Positions 24,875 through 34,033 of a stretch of DNA of 53,297 bases are shown here, one piece after another. The notes beneath the pieces were generated by a model. It did no database searches and was not told where the DNA came from. It saw nothing but the letters and a program-made list of their open reading frames with translations. The DNA lies in assembly GCF_000455125.1 (NCBI RefSeq), contig NZ_AUWR01000092.1, positions 1-53,297 on the forward strand, given 5' to 3'. Position numbers and translations under genes: made by a program. Position 1 is the first letter of the stretch, and the number at the start of each line of letters is the position of its first letter. This DNA comes from Mycobacterium sp. UM_WGJ. Its GTDB lineage: Bacteria; Actinomycetota; Actinomycetes; Mycobacteriales; Mycobacteriaceae.

Positions 24875-25891
24875 ATGGCCAGCTACCTCGCCGGCGGCGA
24901 CTTCACCCGCGACACCAATTACATCTCCACCCGGATCACCGCCGACGGCCGTGATGGGTATCCCGTCGAACCGGGCCGATACCGTCTGATCGTCGCGCGG
25001 GCCTGCCCGTGGGCCAATCGCACCATCATCGTGCGGCGGCTGCTCGGCCTGGAAAAGGTTATCTCCATAGGGTTTTGCGGACCCACCCACGATCAGCGCA
25101 GCTGGACCTTCGATCTGGACCCCGGTGGCGTGGACCCGGTGCTGCAGATCCCACGGCTGCAAGACGCGTACTTCAAACGCATCCCGGACTATCCCAAGGG
25201 GATCACCGTTCCCGCGATGGTCGACGTGCCCACCGGGGCGGTGGTGACCAACGACTTCGCCCAGATGACCCTGGACTTCTCCACCGAGTGGACGGCCTAT
25301 CACCGCGACGGGGCGCCGCAGCTGTACCCCGAACCGCTGCGCGAGGAGATCGATGAGGTGGCCGCGCGGATCTACACCGAGGTCAACAACGGGGTCTACC
25401 GGTGCGGCTTCGCCGGCACCCAAGAGGCCTACGACGCCGCCTACGACCGACTGTTCACCGCGCTGGACTGGATCAGCGTCCGTCTGGCCGATCAGCGATA
25501 CCTGGTCGGGGACACCATCACCGAGGCCGACGTGCGACTGTTCACCACCTTGGCCCGGTTCGACCCGGTCTATCACGGACATTTCAAATGCAACCGGCAG
25601 AAGCTGTCCGAGATGCCGGTGCTGTGGGCCTACGCCCGGGATCTATTCCAAACGCCCGGGTTCGGCGACACCACCGACTTCGTGCAGATCAAACAGCACT
25701 ACTACATGGTGCATGCCGACATCAATCCGACGAAGATCGTCCCCGACGGGCCGGACCTGGCGAATTGGTTGTCGCCGCATGGCCGAGAAGCGCTGGGCGG
25801 CAGGCCATTCGGGGATGGAACCCCGCCGGGGCCGGTGCCGGACGGCGAGCAGGTGCCGGCTGGCCACGGAGCTCAGTCGGCGCTTGTCTGA
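24875..25891 (+). CDS. Glutathionyl-hydroquinone reductase-like (Xi-class GST, YqjG/ECM4 type)
   Basis: 338 residues. A thioredoxin-like N-terminal domain carries the active-site motif ARACPWANR with Cys44, as in Xi-class enzymes that remove glutathione from glutathionyl-hydroquinones. An all-helical C-terminal domain includes DWISVRLADQRYLVGDTITE followed by ADVRLFTT, typical of this class. Mycobacteria use mycothiol rather than glutathione, so the physiological substrate is probably a mycothiol or other thiol adduct (inference). It follows the hydroxylase gene by 130 bases on the same strand. Its end overlaps the convergent DUF2771 gene by 19 bases. Confidence 0.85.
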   Translation: MASYLAGGDFTRDTNYISTRITADGRDGYPVEPGRYRLIVARACPWANRTIIVRRLLGLEKVISIGFCGPTHDQRSWTFDLDPGGVDPVLQIPRLQDAYFKRIPDYPKGITVPAMVDVPTGAVVTNDFAQMTLDFSTEWTAYHRDGAPQLYPEPLREEIDEVAARIYTEVNNGVYRCGFAGTQEAYDAAYDRLFTALDWISVRLADQRYLVGDTITEADVRLFTTLARFDPVYHGHFKCNRQKLSEMPVLWAYARDLFQTPGFGDTTDFVQIKQHYYMVHADINPTKIVPDGPDLANWLSPHGREALGGRPFGDGTPPGPVPDGEQVPAGHGAQSALV

Positions 25892-26385
25892 CTATTCCAG
25901 CGTGTTCCCACCGCCCACTCGGCGTGCGATGCCGTGAACAGCTCGCCGGTTCTGGCGTCGACGACCAGGGTGGGCAGCTGCACCACCAGCCCGCGCAGCA
26001 GACCGCGCTGCGGATCCACGGTGTGGACGGTGACCGCCAGGGTGCTGCCTGCCGGATATGTCTCTTTAGTGGTGTCGGCCGGGTTGTCGTAGAGCCGCCA
26101 TAGTTGCCACGGCGCTCGCCCGATGGTCTCGTCCACCGACAGCTGCACCGGATGACGCGAGTCGACCGCCAACGTGCCTTGCGCTTCGGTCAGCAGGCAC
26201 TCATCGAGGTTGAGCACGTTGCAGTACATGTACGGCCCAGTGCGGGTGAGATGGCCGTTGGAGTACGCGCTGATCTGCGGCGGCAGCGGCTCCTCGGACC
26301 GGGTGAACCACCAGGTGCCGAATCCGGCCAGCGCCGCGGTCACCACCGTCAACGCGGCCACCAGCACGGCCGTCGAGCGTTTCAC
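25873..26385 (-). CDS. Exported/membrane-anchored DUF2771 protein (Rv0875c-like)
   Basis: 170 residues. An N-terminal hydrophobic segment (residues about 6-27, VLVAALTVVTAALAGFGTWW) acts as a signal anchor. The rest is predicted to lie outside the cytoplasm: a Cys pair in MYCNVLNLDECLLTE, a repeated beta-rich layout (VQLSVDETIGRAPWQLWRLY) and a Trp-rich end (AEWAVGTRWNS). DUF2771 proteins are found across mycobacteria and have no assigned role. It starts eight bases after the stop of the upstream MFS-like gene on the same strand, so they are cotranscribed, as in M. tuberculosis. Confidence 0.8.
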   Translation of the reverse strand: MKRSTAVLVAALTVVTAALAGFGTWWFTRSEEPLPPQISAYSNGHLTRTGPYMYCNVLNLDECLLTEAQGTLAVDSRHPVQLSVDETIGRAPWQLWRLYDNPADTTKETYPAGSTLAVTVHTVDPQRGLLRGLVVQLPTLVVDARTGELFTASHAEWAVGTRWNSQTSAD

Positions 26386-26392
26386 TCCTACA

Positions 26393-28084
26393 TCACCCCT
26401 GTCTAGCCGGGTCGAGGCGGGCGCCGTCCTGCTCGATCAGCACCGGCCGGTTGCCCCCCAGCCCGGGAATCAACGAGTCGCCGTGGAACGACAGGATGGT
26501 CTGGGCCAGACCCGGGATCAGCAGAGCGGTGATCGCGGTGAAGCCCACCCACAAGTCGGTATATACCAACACGCCCAGTGCACCACCCGACACCCAGGCC
26601 AGTTGCAGGGTGGACTCGGTGCGGCCGAATGCCGATGCCCGGGACTCTTCGGGCAGGTCGTCCTGCAGCGCTGCGTCCAACGACGCCTTCGAGATCGCAC
26701 TGGCCCCCGACGTCACCAACGCGGCGATCGCCGCCATCGCCAGGGTCCCGGCCACCGCTGCGGCCAGCGCGACAGCCGTCACCGCCATGGTGCACCGCAC
26801 CACCAGCACCGCGGGGCGTCCCAGTTGCAGTCGAGCGCTGGTGAAGTTTCCGGCGAAGTTGCCCAGGCCGGCGGCCGCTCCGATCAACCCGAGAATGCCC
26901 AGCTGTACCCAACCGCCGGCGTTGTGCTGCTTGGCCACGAACGCCGGGTACAAGAACAAGAACCCGACCATCGCCTTGATGGTGCAGTTGCCCCACAGCG
27001 CGGCGATGATGTTGCGGCCCAGCGGTTGCCGCAGCGGCTGGCTCAGCGCCCCGCCGGCCCGCCGGACCTGTTCGGGCCAGCTTCGGGGCCGTTCGTCGAA
27101 GCGGTATCTCAAGGTGGTGGGGACTTCGCCGGCGGTCACTTCCACCCATCGCGGGATCCGCATCGACAGGACTGCTCCGGCCACCGAGACCGCCACGAGC
27201 ACCAACAATGCCCCCGGTAGCTCTAGCAGCCGGGTGAAGATGTACTCGGCTGCCGCGGCTACGCCGCCCCCGACGATCGTGCCGCCGAGTAGACCGAACA
27301 TTGTCAGTCGGGAATTGACCCGCACCAGGTCGATCGACGGCGGCATGACCCGTGGCGTGACGGCGCTGCGCAACACCGTGAACGATTTCGACAGCACCAT
27401 CATCGCCAGGGCGCACGGATAGAGCACCCAGGAGCCGAAGGTGCCCGCGACACCGTCGTAGTTGGCGATCAGCACCAGGGCCAACAGGGTTCGCAGTGCG
27501 AACGACATGGCCAGCGCGGCGCGCCGGCCATGCTGGACGCGATCCAGGGCGGGACCGATCAGCGGCGCGACCACCGCGAACGGCGCGATAGTCACCAGCA
27601 GATACAGCGCCACCCGGCCCTTGCTCTCGCCGGCGGCCGCCGCGAAGAACAAGGTGTTGGCCAGTGCGACGGCCATCGCCGCGTCCACCGCGAAGTTCGC
27701 CACCACGGGCCAGGTCAGTGCGGTCAGTCCAGATTTGTCGGCGCCGTCGGCGGTGGCGGCCCGTTGTACGAGCCCGTACATCCGCGAGCCCATTTCGCGA
27801 CTGCGCGCCGCGGCCGCTCGGGTGACCGTGACGCGATCGCCGGCGCTCGAACCACTTGGAGTCTCGGGGCGACGAGGCGTGCCGGTGTGTTCGCGCAGCG
27901 GGGGCAGGTACCGGTTCTCGCTGGGCATGGGCTTGCGCTGCCGCTGGTCACCGGCGTTGTTACTGGGGTAGTTGGCCATGCCGGGGTGCTGTCCGGCCGA
28001 ACCGTTGCGCGCACCTCGGCCGGGGACCGGTGACGGACGGCTTCGCCGGCCCGGTTCGGGGAGATCACGACGCCGTGCAGACAC
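26393..28084 (-). CDS. Major facilitator superfamily transporter (Rv0876c-like)
   Basis: 563 residues from GTG 28084, which has an AAGAAT hexamer seven bases upstream; ATG 27979 is an in-frame alternative. The first 120 or so residues are hydrophilic, Pro/Arg-rich and probably cytoplasmic. They are followed by about 10-12 hydrophobic segments (for example VALYLLVTIAPFAVVAPLIG and LGILGLIGAAAGLGNFAGNF). It has the MFS-type loop GPALDRVQHGRRAALA between early helices. Substrate unknown. It is the first gene of a two-gene unit with the DUF2771 protein and diverges from the DUF3027 gene. Confidence 0.82.
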   Translation of the reverse strand: MSARRRDLPEPGRRSRPSPVPGRGARNGSAGQHPGMANYPSNNAGDQRQRKPMPSENRYLPPLREHTGTPRRPETPSGSSAGDRVTVTRAAAARSREMGSRMYGLVQRAATADGADKSGLTALTWPVVANFAVDAAMAVALANTLFFAAAAGESKGRVALYLLVTIAPFAVVAPLIGPALDRVQHGRRAALAMSFALRTLLALVLIANYDGVAGTFGSWVLYPCALAMMVLSKSFTVLRSAVTPRVMPPSIDLVRVNSRLTMFGLLGGTIVGGGVAAAAEYIFTRLLELPGALLVLVAVSVAGAVLSMRIPRWVEVTAGEVPTTLRYRFDERPRSWPEQVRRAGGALSQPLRQPLGRNIIAALWGNCTIKAMVGFLFLYPAFVAKQHNAGGWVQLGILGLIGAAAGLGNFAGNFTSARLQLGRPAVLVVRCTMAVTAVALAAAVAGTLAMAAIAALVTSGASAISKASLDAALQDDLPEESRASAFGRTESTLQLAWVSGGALGVLVYTDLWVGFTAITALLIPGLAQTILSFHGDSLIPGLGGNRPVLIEQDGARLDPARQG

Positions 28085-28091
28085 ATCCGCG

Positions 28092-28097
28092 ATTCTT
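28092..28097 (-). promoter_or_regulatory. -10-like element, leaderless start for the MFS gene
   Basis: AAGAAT on the reverse strand precedes GTG 28084 by seven bases. The same hexamer and spacing occur before citA. Confidence 0.4.
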
Positions 28098-28202
28098 CCC
28101 TATGTCCGCCGCACGACCGCGTAGGCCATGATCGTGCCTGCATGTGGCTGATGGAGCCGCGCTGCGGCAGTATAGGGACGTCATTGAACGGAAGGGACCC
28201 GC

Positions 28203-29312
28203 GTGACCGGACCCAGCGCAGAATCAGCCACTGCGACCATCGCCGTGCCCACGGTGCTGGCCGAGGCAGTCGAGCACGCCCGCTCGGCCGTCGCCGAGTT
28301 CAGCGGCGCCGACACGGTCGGCGAGCACCTGGGGGTCGATTACGAAGACCCGACTGCCGCCACGCACCGGTTCGGTGCGGTGCTGCCCGGTTATCAGGGC
28401 TGGCAGTGGGCTGTCGTCGTCGCGGCGGTCCCGGGCGCCACGGTGCCCACGGTCAGCGAGGTTGTGCTGGTGCCCGGCCCCACGGCCCTGCTGGCCCCGG
28501 AGTGGGTGCCCTGGGACCAGCGGGTGCGTCCCGGCGACCTGGGGCCGGGGGATCTGCTGGCGCCGCCCGCCGACGATCCGCGGCTGGTGCCCGGTTACAC
28601 CTCGAGTGGCGACCCCCAGCTCGACGAGGTGGCCGGCGAGATCGGCCTGGGCCGGCGCTGGCTGATGAGTCCGGTGGGCCGCGCCGAGGCGGCGCAGCGC
28701 TGGCACGACGGCGAGCACGGTCCGGATTCGGCGATGGCGCGGTCCACTAAGCGGGTCTGTCGCGACTGTGGTTTCTATTTGCCGCTCGCCGGCGAGCTGG
28801 GCACGGTGTTCGGCGTCTGCGGTAACGAAATGTCCGCCGACGGACACGTGGTCGACAACCGGTACGGCTGCGGCGCGCACAGTGACACCCCGGCCCCTCC
28901 GGGCACCGGTTCCCCGGTATACGAGCCCTACGACGACGGTGTGCTGGAGATCGTCGATGTCACGACGGTCCCGGCCGCCGAACCGGTTGACGAGGTGAGC
29001 GAACCGGTTGACGAGGTGACCGATGCGGCTGCGGATGTGACCGAGCCGGCTGAGGACGTGGCCGAGGCGGCTGCCGACGTGACCGAGCCGGCTGAAGACG
29101 TGACCGAGGCGGCTGCCGACGTGACCGAGCCGGCTGAGGCCGTCGTCGAAGCAGCGGCCGAGAGTCCCGCCGAAACAGCAGCGGCGCCGGAACCGGTCGA
29201 AACCGGAGCCGACGCCGAAGCTGACGCAGCAGAGACTGTTATCGAAGCGTCTGCCGACATCCTCGGCGCCCCAGGGGAATCCGAGGAACCGGGCGAGCCG
29301 GAGACGTCCTAA
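28203..29312 (+). CDS. DUF3027 protein with zinc-finger-like Cys motif and acidic repeat tail (Rv0877-like)
   Basis: 369 residues, GTG start with GAAGGGA upstream. The N-terminal 230 residues are the conserved domain: YQGWQWAVVVAAVPG, LVPGPTALLAPEWVPWDQR, and a Cys cluster CRDCGFYLPLAGELGTVFG / VCGNEMSADG / YGCGAHS that probably binds zinc. From about residue 258 the tail is an acidic Ala/Glu/Val array in which a 14-residue unit (EAAADVTEPAEDVT) recurs about three times as tandem 42-base DNA repeats; such tails vary in length among strains. Function unknown. Cytosolic. It overlaps the next, convergent gene by four bases. Confidence 0.82.
   Translation: MTGPSAESATATIAVPTVLAEAVEHARSAVAEFSGADTVGEHLGVDYEDPTAATHRFGAVLPGYQGWQWAVVVAAVPGATVPTVSEVVLVPGPTALLAPEWVPWDQRVRPGDLGPGDLLAPPADDPRLVPGYTSSGDPQLDEVAGEIGLGRRWLMSPVGRAEAAQRWHDGEHGPDSAMARSTKRVCRDCGFYLPLAGELGTVFGVCGNEMSADGHVVDNRYGCGAHSDTPAPPGTGSPVYEPYDDGVLEIVDVTTVPAAEPVDEVSEPVDEVTDAAADVTEPAEDVAEAAADVTEPAEDVTEAAADVTEPAEAVVEAAAESPAETAAAPEPVETGADAEADAAETVIEASADILGAPGESEEPGEPETS
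29020..29160 (+). repeat. 42-base tandem coding repeats
   Basis: About three and a third copies of a 42-base unit encoding EAAADVTEPAEDVT in the DUF3027 gene tail. Copies differ at a few positions, all in phase with the reading frame. Confidence 0.65.
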
Positions 29313-29884
29313 CCGAAGTTGAACAGGTACTCGCCCGGGAGCACGAAGAGCATGTTGAAGGCGGTGTTGAGCACCGCTCCCGGTAGGCCGACCACGTAGT
29401 TGAAGATGTCCAGCGGGATGGTGGCCGCCTGACTGAAGGCCATCCCGAAGTCGAGGTTGATCAGGCTGGTGAACAAGTTCGTGAAGTCGTTGTACAACGT
29501 GAACGGCAGGCTGATAAAGCGGTTGAACAGTCCTACGGCGGCCGCCACTTCCGCGTTGAACAGGCCGACGATGTCGAACGCGTCGGCAGCGCCGGGCACG
29601 TCCAACGCATAGGCCGCGCCGGGCAGGACTTCGGACAGGTCGAGATCGCCCGGGACGTTGAGTTCCTCAGCAAGGCTGGACATGTCGACAGGCGCGAGTC
29701 CGGCGAGGGCTTCGAAACTGTCGACGACCGTGTTGGCGGCCAGCGTCACCTCGGCCGACACCGCGGCCACGGTGCGAGTGCTGATTTCGGGTGCCGCGGC
29801 CACCGGGGTCAGGCCGGCGGCCACCAGGGCCGTCGCCGCGATGGCGATGCTCGGCAGTCGCACTGCGGATTTCACGGTTTCCAT
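29309..29884 (-). CDS. Exported mycobacterial protein of unknown function
   Basis: 191 residues; GGGAGGA lies about six bases before ATG 29884. A signal peptide covers residues about 1-31 (LPSIAIAATALVAAGLTPVAAA). The mature protein is hydrophobic without charged loops, with aromatic amphipathic stretches (LFNRFISLPFTLYNDFTNLF; FNYVVGLPGAVLNTAFNMLF), resembling the C-terminal parts of some mycobacterial PE/PPE-linked exported proteins, though no PE or PPE motif is present. Function not recognised. Its stop overlaps the end of the convergent DUF3027 gene. Confidence 0.7.
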   Translation of the reverse strand: METVKSAVRLPSIAIAATALVAAGLTPVAAAPEISTRTVAAVSAEVTLAANTVVDSFEALAGLAPVDMSSLAEELNVPGDLDLSEVLPGAAYALDVPGAADAFDIVGLFNAEVAAAVGLFNRFISLPFTLYNDFTNLFTSLINLDFGMAFSQAATIPLDIFNYVVGLPGAVLNTAFNMLFVLPGEYLFNFG

Positions 29885-29942
29885 GGATTCCTCCCAGTAT
29901 CCTGCCCGTTTCAGGGGACGTTACTCTGCCGCCACGGGGGCG

Positions 29943-30401
29943 TCAGGCGTTCTCCGCGGCGGCCTTGATCTTGCTCAGTGAAGCGTTCATACCCTCGACC
30001 AGCTCGCGTTCGAAGGTCGGCGTCCCGCCCATGAACTTGCCCACCAAAAACGCGGAGACCGCGGTGGTGTTGCCGTTCTCGACGTGCCGACTCTCGACGA
30101 CCCGCGTGCCGGTGGCGGTCGGCTCGAGCTCGTAGCTCCACACACTGTGGTTCTCGGTGACGCGGAAGGCCAGCTTGCGCTCCGGGATGTACTCGGTGAT
30201 CACAGAGCTGGTGGGCCAGTACATCCGTCCGCGTCGGTTGAAGTTGATCGTGCGGGTGCCCGGGCGCACCACGCCGAGCGGCTTCATCCACCGGCACTGC
30301 GGGCTCCACTCGGGCATCCGCCGGAAGTCCGAGATCAGTGCCCAGACCTTGGCCACCGGGGCATTGATGTCGACCTGTGCCGTCAACAGCGGGGCTGCCA
30401 T
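29943..30401 (-). CDS. SRPBCC family protein
   Basis: 152 residues from ATG 30401, where GAGGAGGAA lies upstream at good spacing; the longer frame is ignored. START/Bet v1 layout: VDINAPVAKVWALISDFRRM, PEWSPQCRWMKPLG, a beta sheet through RGRMYWPTSSVITEYIPERK and VWSYELEPTATGTRVVESRH, and a C-terminal helix FERELVEGMNASLSKIKAAA. It probably binds a hydrophobic ligand. It is only distantly similar to the two SRPBCC genes at 7562 and 8061. Being the only leadered gene in this stretch, it may be expressed differently. Confidence 0.8.
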   Translation of the reverse strand: MAAPLLTAQVDINAPVAKVWALISDFRRMPEWSPQCRWMKPLGVVRPGTRTINFNRRGRMYWPTSSVITEYIPERKLAFRVTENHSVWSYELEPTATGTRVVESRHVENGNTTAVSAFLVGKFMGGTPTFERELVEGMNASLSKIKAAAENA

Positions 30402-30433
30402 GGCATTCCTCCTCGAATTGTCGGTTCGTAACT

Positions 30434-30703
30434 CTATTCGTGTTCCAGTCCGGTTTGGGCTCCCCGCGCGCCGCGTCGTGCTGCCGCGCGCTGCCACAGA
30501 AAGACCGAGGTGCCCACCATGCCCGTCGCCAGGCCCGCCAGGCTCACCGGCCGCCACCCTTCCAGCGCCGGCACCGTGAACGCGGCGAGGGTTGCCAAGC
30601 AGAAGCCGGCGGCGCCGGCGCCGATCACGGGCCAGACCCGCAGCAGCGCGGTCGGCAGCGGTGGCGGCTGAAGGGAGGGCTCCGGGGAGTGCTGAGGGGT
30701 CAT
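30434..30703 (-). CDS. Small integral membrane protein, DUF2530-like (Rv0879c-like)
   Basis: 89 residues. Two membrane segments (VWPVIGAGAAGFCLATLAAF at about residues 23-42 and VSLAGLATGMVGTSVFLWQ at 53-71) between a Pro-rich cytoplasmic N-terminus and a basic C-terminus (RAAARRGARG). It matches the position and size of Rv0879c. Function unknown. The start is supported by a -10 hexamer eight bases upstream and sits only 39 bases from the divergent methyltransferase start. Confidence 0.75.
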   Translation of the reverse strand: MTPQHSPEPSLQPPPLPTALLRVWPVIGAGAAGFCLATLAAFTVPALEGWRPVSLAGLATGMVGTSVFLWQRAAARRGARGAQTGLEHE

Positions 30704-30711
30704 CGCCGTTG

Positions 30712-30717
30712 ACGTTA
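30712..30717 (-). promoter_or_regulatory. -10 element, leaderless start for the DUF2530-like gene
   Basis: TAACGT on the reverse strand, eight bases before ATG 30703. Confidence 0.5.
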
Positions 30718-30729
30718 GCGCCTCGCCGG

Positions 30730-30735
30730 TAAAGT
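30730..30735 (+). promoter_or_regulatory. -10 element, leaderless start for the RNA methyltransferase
   Basis: TAAAGT, seven bases, then GTG 30743. It lies 13 bases from the opposing -10 element, so the two promoters overlap. Confidence 0.55.
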
Positions 30736-30742
30736 TCCCGCA

Positions 30743-31576
30743 GTGGCCAGGCGCGTCGATGTTGTCGATATCGACGACCCCGGCGATTCCCGGCTGGATG
30801 ACTTCCGCGATCTGAACAGCATCGATCGTCGCCCGGACCTGCCCACCGGCAAGGGGCTGGTGATCGCCGAAGGGGTGCTGGTGGTGCAGCGGATGCTGGC
30901 ATCGCGGTTCATCCCACGGGCGCTGCTGGGCACCGATCGGCGGCTGACCGAGTTGGCGCTCGACCTGACCGCACCTGATGCCCCGGACGTCCCGTATTAC
31001 CGGGTGTCCGCCGAGGTGATGGCCGAGGTGGTGGGCTTTCACCTCAACCGCGGTGTGTTGGCCGCCGCCTCGCGGGTGTCGGAGCCGTCGGTGGGTGATC
31101 TGGTCGCCGGGGCCAGGACGATCGCGGTGCTCGAAGGCGTCAACGACCACGAGAACCTCGGTTCGATCTTCCGCAACGGTGCCGGGCTGGGTGTGGACGC
31201 GGTGGTGTTCGGCAGCGGCTGCGCCGACCCGCTCTACCGGCGCTCGGTGCGGGTCTCGATGGGGCATGCCCTGCTGGTGCCGTTCGCCCGTTCGGCGGAC
31301 TGGCCCGGGGATCTGACGATGCTGCGCGAGCAGGGTTTCCGGCTGCTGGCGATGACTCCGGACCCGCGGGCGGAGCTGTTGTCGAGCGCGATGACAAAGG
31401 TGCGCGACGAACCGATCGCGGTGCTGGTCGGTGCGGAGGGTCCGGGCCTGTCGGAGCGGGCGATGCGCGCCAGCGACATCCGGGTCCGCATCCCGATGTC
31501 GCGGGGCACCGACTCGCTCAACGTCGCCACCGCCGCCGCGCTGGCGTTCTACGAGCGCATTAGGCTGCCGGAATGA
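30743..31576 (+). CDS. TrmH/SpoU family RNA 2'-O-methyltransferase (Rv0881-like)
   Basis: 277 residues. An N-terminal substrate-binding region (about residues 1-110) precedes the SPOUT knot domain with its three motifs: ENLGSIFRNGAGLGVDAVV, AVLVGAEGPGLSERAM and IPMSRGTDSLNVATAAALAF. It transfers a methyl group from S-adenosylmethionine to a ribose in tRNA or rRNA; the exact base is not known. The next gene, a small membrane protein, starts within its stop codon (ATGA), so they share an mRNA. Confidence 0.88.
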   Translation: MARRVDVVDIDDPGDSRLDDFRDLNSIDRRPDLPTGKGLVIAEGVLVVQRMLASRFIPRALLGTDRRLTELALDLTAPDAPDVPYYRVSAEVMAEVVGFHLNRGVLAAASRVSEPSVGDLVAGARTIAVLEGVNDHENLGSIFRNGAGLGVDAVVFGSGCADPLYRRSVRVSMGHALLVPFARSADWPGDLTMLREQGFRLLAMTPDPRAELLSSAMTKVRDEPIAVLVGAEGPGLSERAMRASDIRVRIPMSRGTDSLNVATAAALAFYERIRLPE

Positions 31577-31848
31577 CGCCCGCCCCCAGTACGCCGTGGG
31601 GGACGGGTCTGACTGTGGCGGGGTTCGTTGCGGCGGTGACCGGCACCGCGACCGCCGTGTTGAGCCTGGGCCTGCTGCGGGTCCACCCGGCGCTGGCGGT
31701 GGCGCTCAATCTGATTGCGGTGGGCGGGCTGGCGCCCACGGTGTGGGGCTGGCGGCGCACACCCGTGCTGCGATGGTTGGCCTTGGGCGCCGGAATCGGC
31801 GTAGCGGGCGCGTGGCTCGTGCTGCTGGCGCTGGCTGGTCAGCGCTGA
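31573..31848 (+). CDS. Small membrane protein (Rv0882-like)
   Basis: 91 residues with three likely membrane segments: GLTVAGFVAAVTGTATAVLS, ALAVALNLIAVGGLAPTVWG and WLALGAGIGVAGAWLVLLAL. Short basic loops lie between. It overlaps the end of the methyltransferase gene (ATGA) and overlaps convergent sepH by 10 bases. No function is known for the family. Confidence 0.75.
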   Translation: MTPAPSTPWGTGLTVAGFVAAVTGTATAVLSLGLLRVHPALAVALNLIAVGGLAPTVWGWRRTPVLRWLALGAGIGVAGAWLVLLALAGQR

Positions 31849-32615
31849 CCGGTCGAGCGCACCCCGAGCAGGACGTCCTCCCAGCCCGGGACCTCGGGCT
31901 TGCTGCGGCGGGCGCGAGTCCCCGTCCGCTGCTGCACCGGCTCCTCTTCGACCACCGCGGGGGCGGCCGGAGTCTCGAAGTCCAACTCGGCCACTGCGGC
32001 CACCGGCCGCAGCGGGCGGCCGAAGCCCGGGTCGATCAATTCCATGGCGGCGTCATCGACCGCGGTCACCGTCCCGCCGTGCGCACCCGGACTGAATAGG
32101 AAGTGCGCGACGTTGTCCGAGCGGCCGGCCTTCCACGCCAGCTGCACCGTCCAGCGCCCGTCGTCGTTGCGCCACGCGTCCCAGTTGCTGCTGTCGGAGC
32201 TCAAACCCCGCGACACCAGTGCGGAGGTGACGACCTCCAGCAGGGTCGGCACTGCCGGGCCGTCGGCCAGCACCGGGTGCGCAGCGGTCGCGAGCTCCGC
32301 GGCACGGGATCGCTCCAGCAGCACCGGGTGGGCGAAGCGTTCCACGCGGGCGACGTCCACGCCGGCCGCGGCGGCCACCTGCTCGACCGACGCCCCGGCA
32401 CGGATGCGCGCCTGGATGTCTTTGGGACGCAGCATGCTGCTGCCCGCATCGGCCGGATGCTGTCCGACCCGGTGTCCCTCCCCACGGACCGCGCCGCGCA
32501 ACCGGTCATCGATACGGACCCGGAACATCTCGGTGTGGTCTTCGCCGTCTCCGGCGCTCTCGCAGATGATGTGCTTGCCGTCGACGTCGAGGCCGATGGC
32601 CCTCAGTTCCCGCAT
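31839..32615 (-). CDS. sepH: Septum-associated DNA-binding protein SepH (DUF3071)
   Basis: 258 residues, start ATG 32615 with AAGGAGAAG upstream. The N-terminal 130 residues are the DUF3071 domain ending in a helix-turn-helix: LRPKDIQARIRAGASVEQVA, then AAAGVDVARVERFAHPV. The C-terminal half contains a Trp-rich SSNWDAWRNDDGRWTVQLAW segment and ends in an Arg-rich tail (TRARRSKPEVPGWEDVLLG). SepH proteins of Streptomyces and mycobacteria (Rv0883c) promote FtsZ assembly at division sites. It is downstream of serC on the same strand with 113 bases between, and a TAGAGT hexamer near 32650 could serve as its own promoter. Confidence 0.85.
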   Translation of the reverse strand: MRELRAIGLDVDGKHIICESAGDGEDHTEMFRVRIDDRLRGAVRGEGHRVGQHPADAGSSMLRPKDIQARIRAGASVEQVAAAAGVDVARVERFAHPVLLERSRAAELATAAHPVLADGPAVPTLLEVVTSALVSRGLSSDSSNWDAWRNDDGRWTVQLAWKAGRSDNVAHFLFSPGAHGGTVTAVDDAAMELIDPGFGRPLRPVAAVAELDFETPAAPAVVEEEPVQQRTGTRARRSKPEVPGWEDVLLGVRSTGQR

Positions 32616-32728
32616 GACTTCTCCTTGCGAACGCCCGGTTACGTGCGGACTCTAGTCCAGTGAACGACCCCACCCGTCGTGACACGCGGGCGTTATAACG
32701 ATCTGATTACAGGCGCTCAGAGCCTCGC

Positions 32729-33892
<1,164 letters not shown>

Positions 33893-33896
33893 TTAT

Positions 33897-33912
33897 TGTG
33901 ATGTAGATCACC
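33897..33912. promoter_or_regulatory. CRP binding site between serC and the AurF-like gene
   Basis: TGTGATGTAGATCACC matches TGTGA-N6-TCACA at nine of ten positions. Its centre is about 57 bases upstream of the serC start, a classic activating position. The M. tuberculosis serC promoter is a known CRP target. It could also affect the divergent gene. Confidence 0.75.
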
Positions 33913-34033
33913 CAAAGTGCTCGACACCTGTCACGCCCACAGTGTTGATTCGGAGTCTGGACGGGTACCCAGTACCTGCGGTACCGTTGTACATACGCCT
34001 AGCAAATGTAAACGACTGGTGGAGGTGTCCCCG

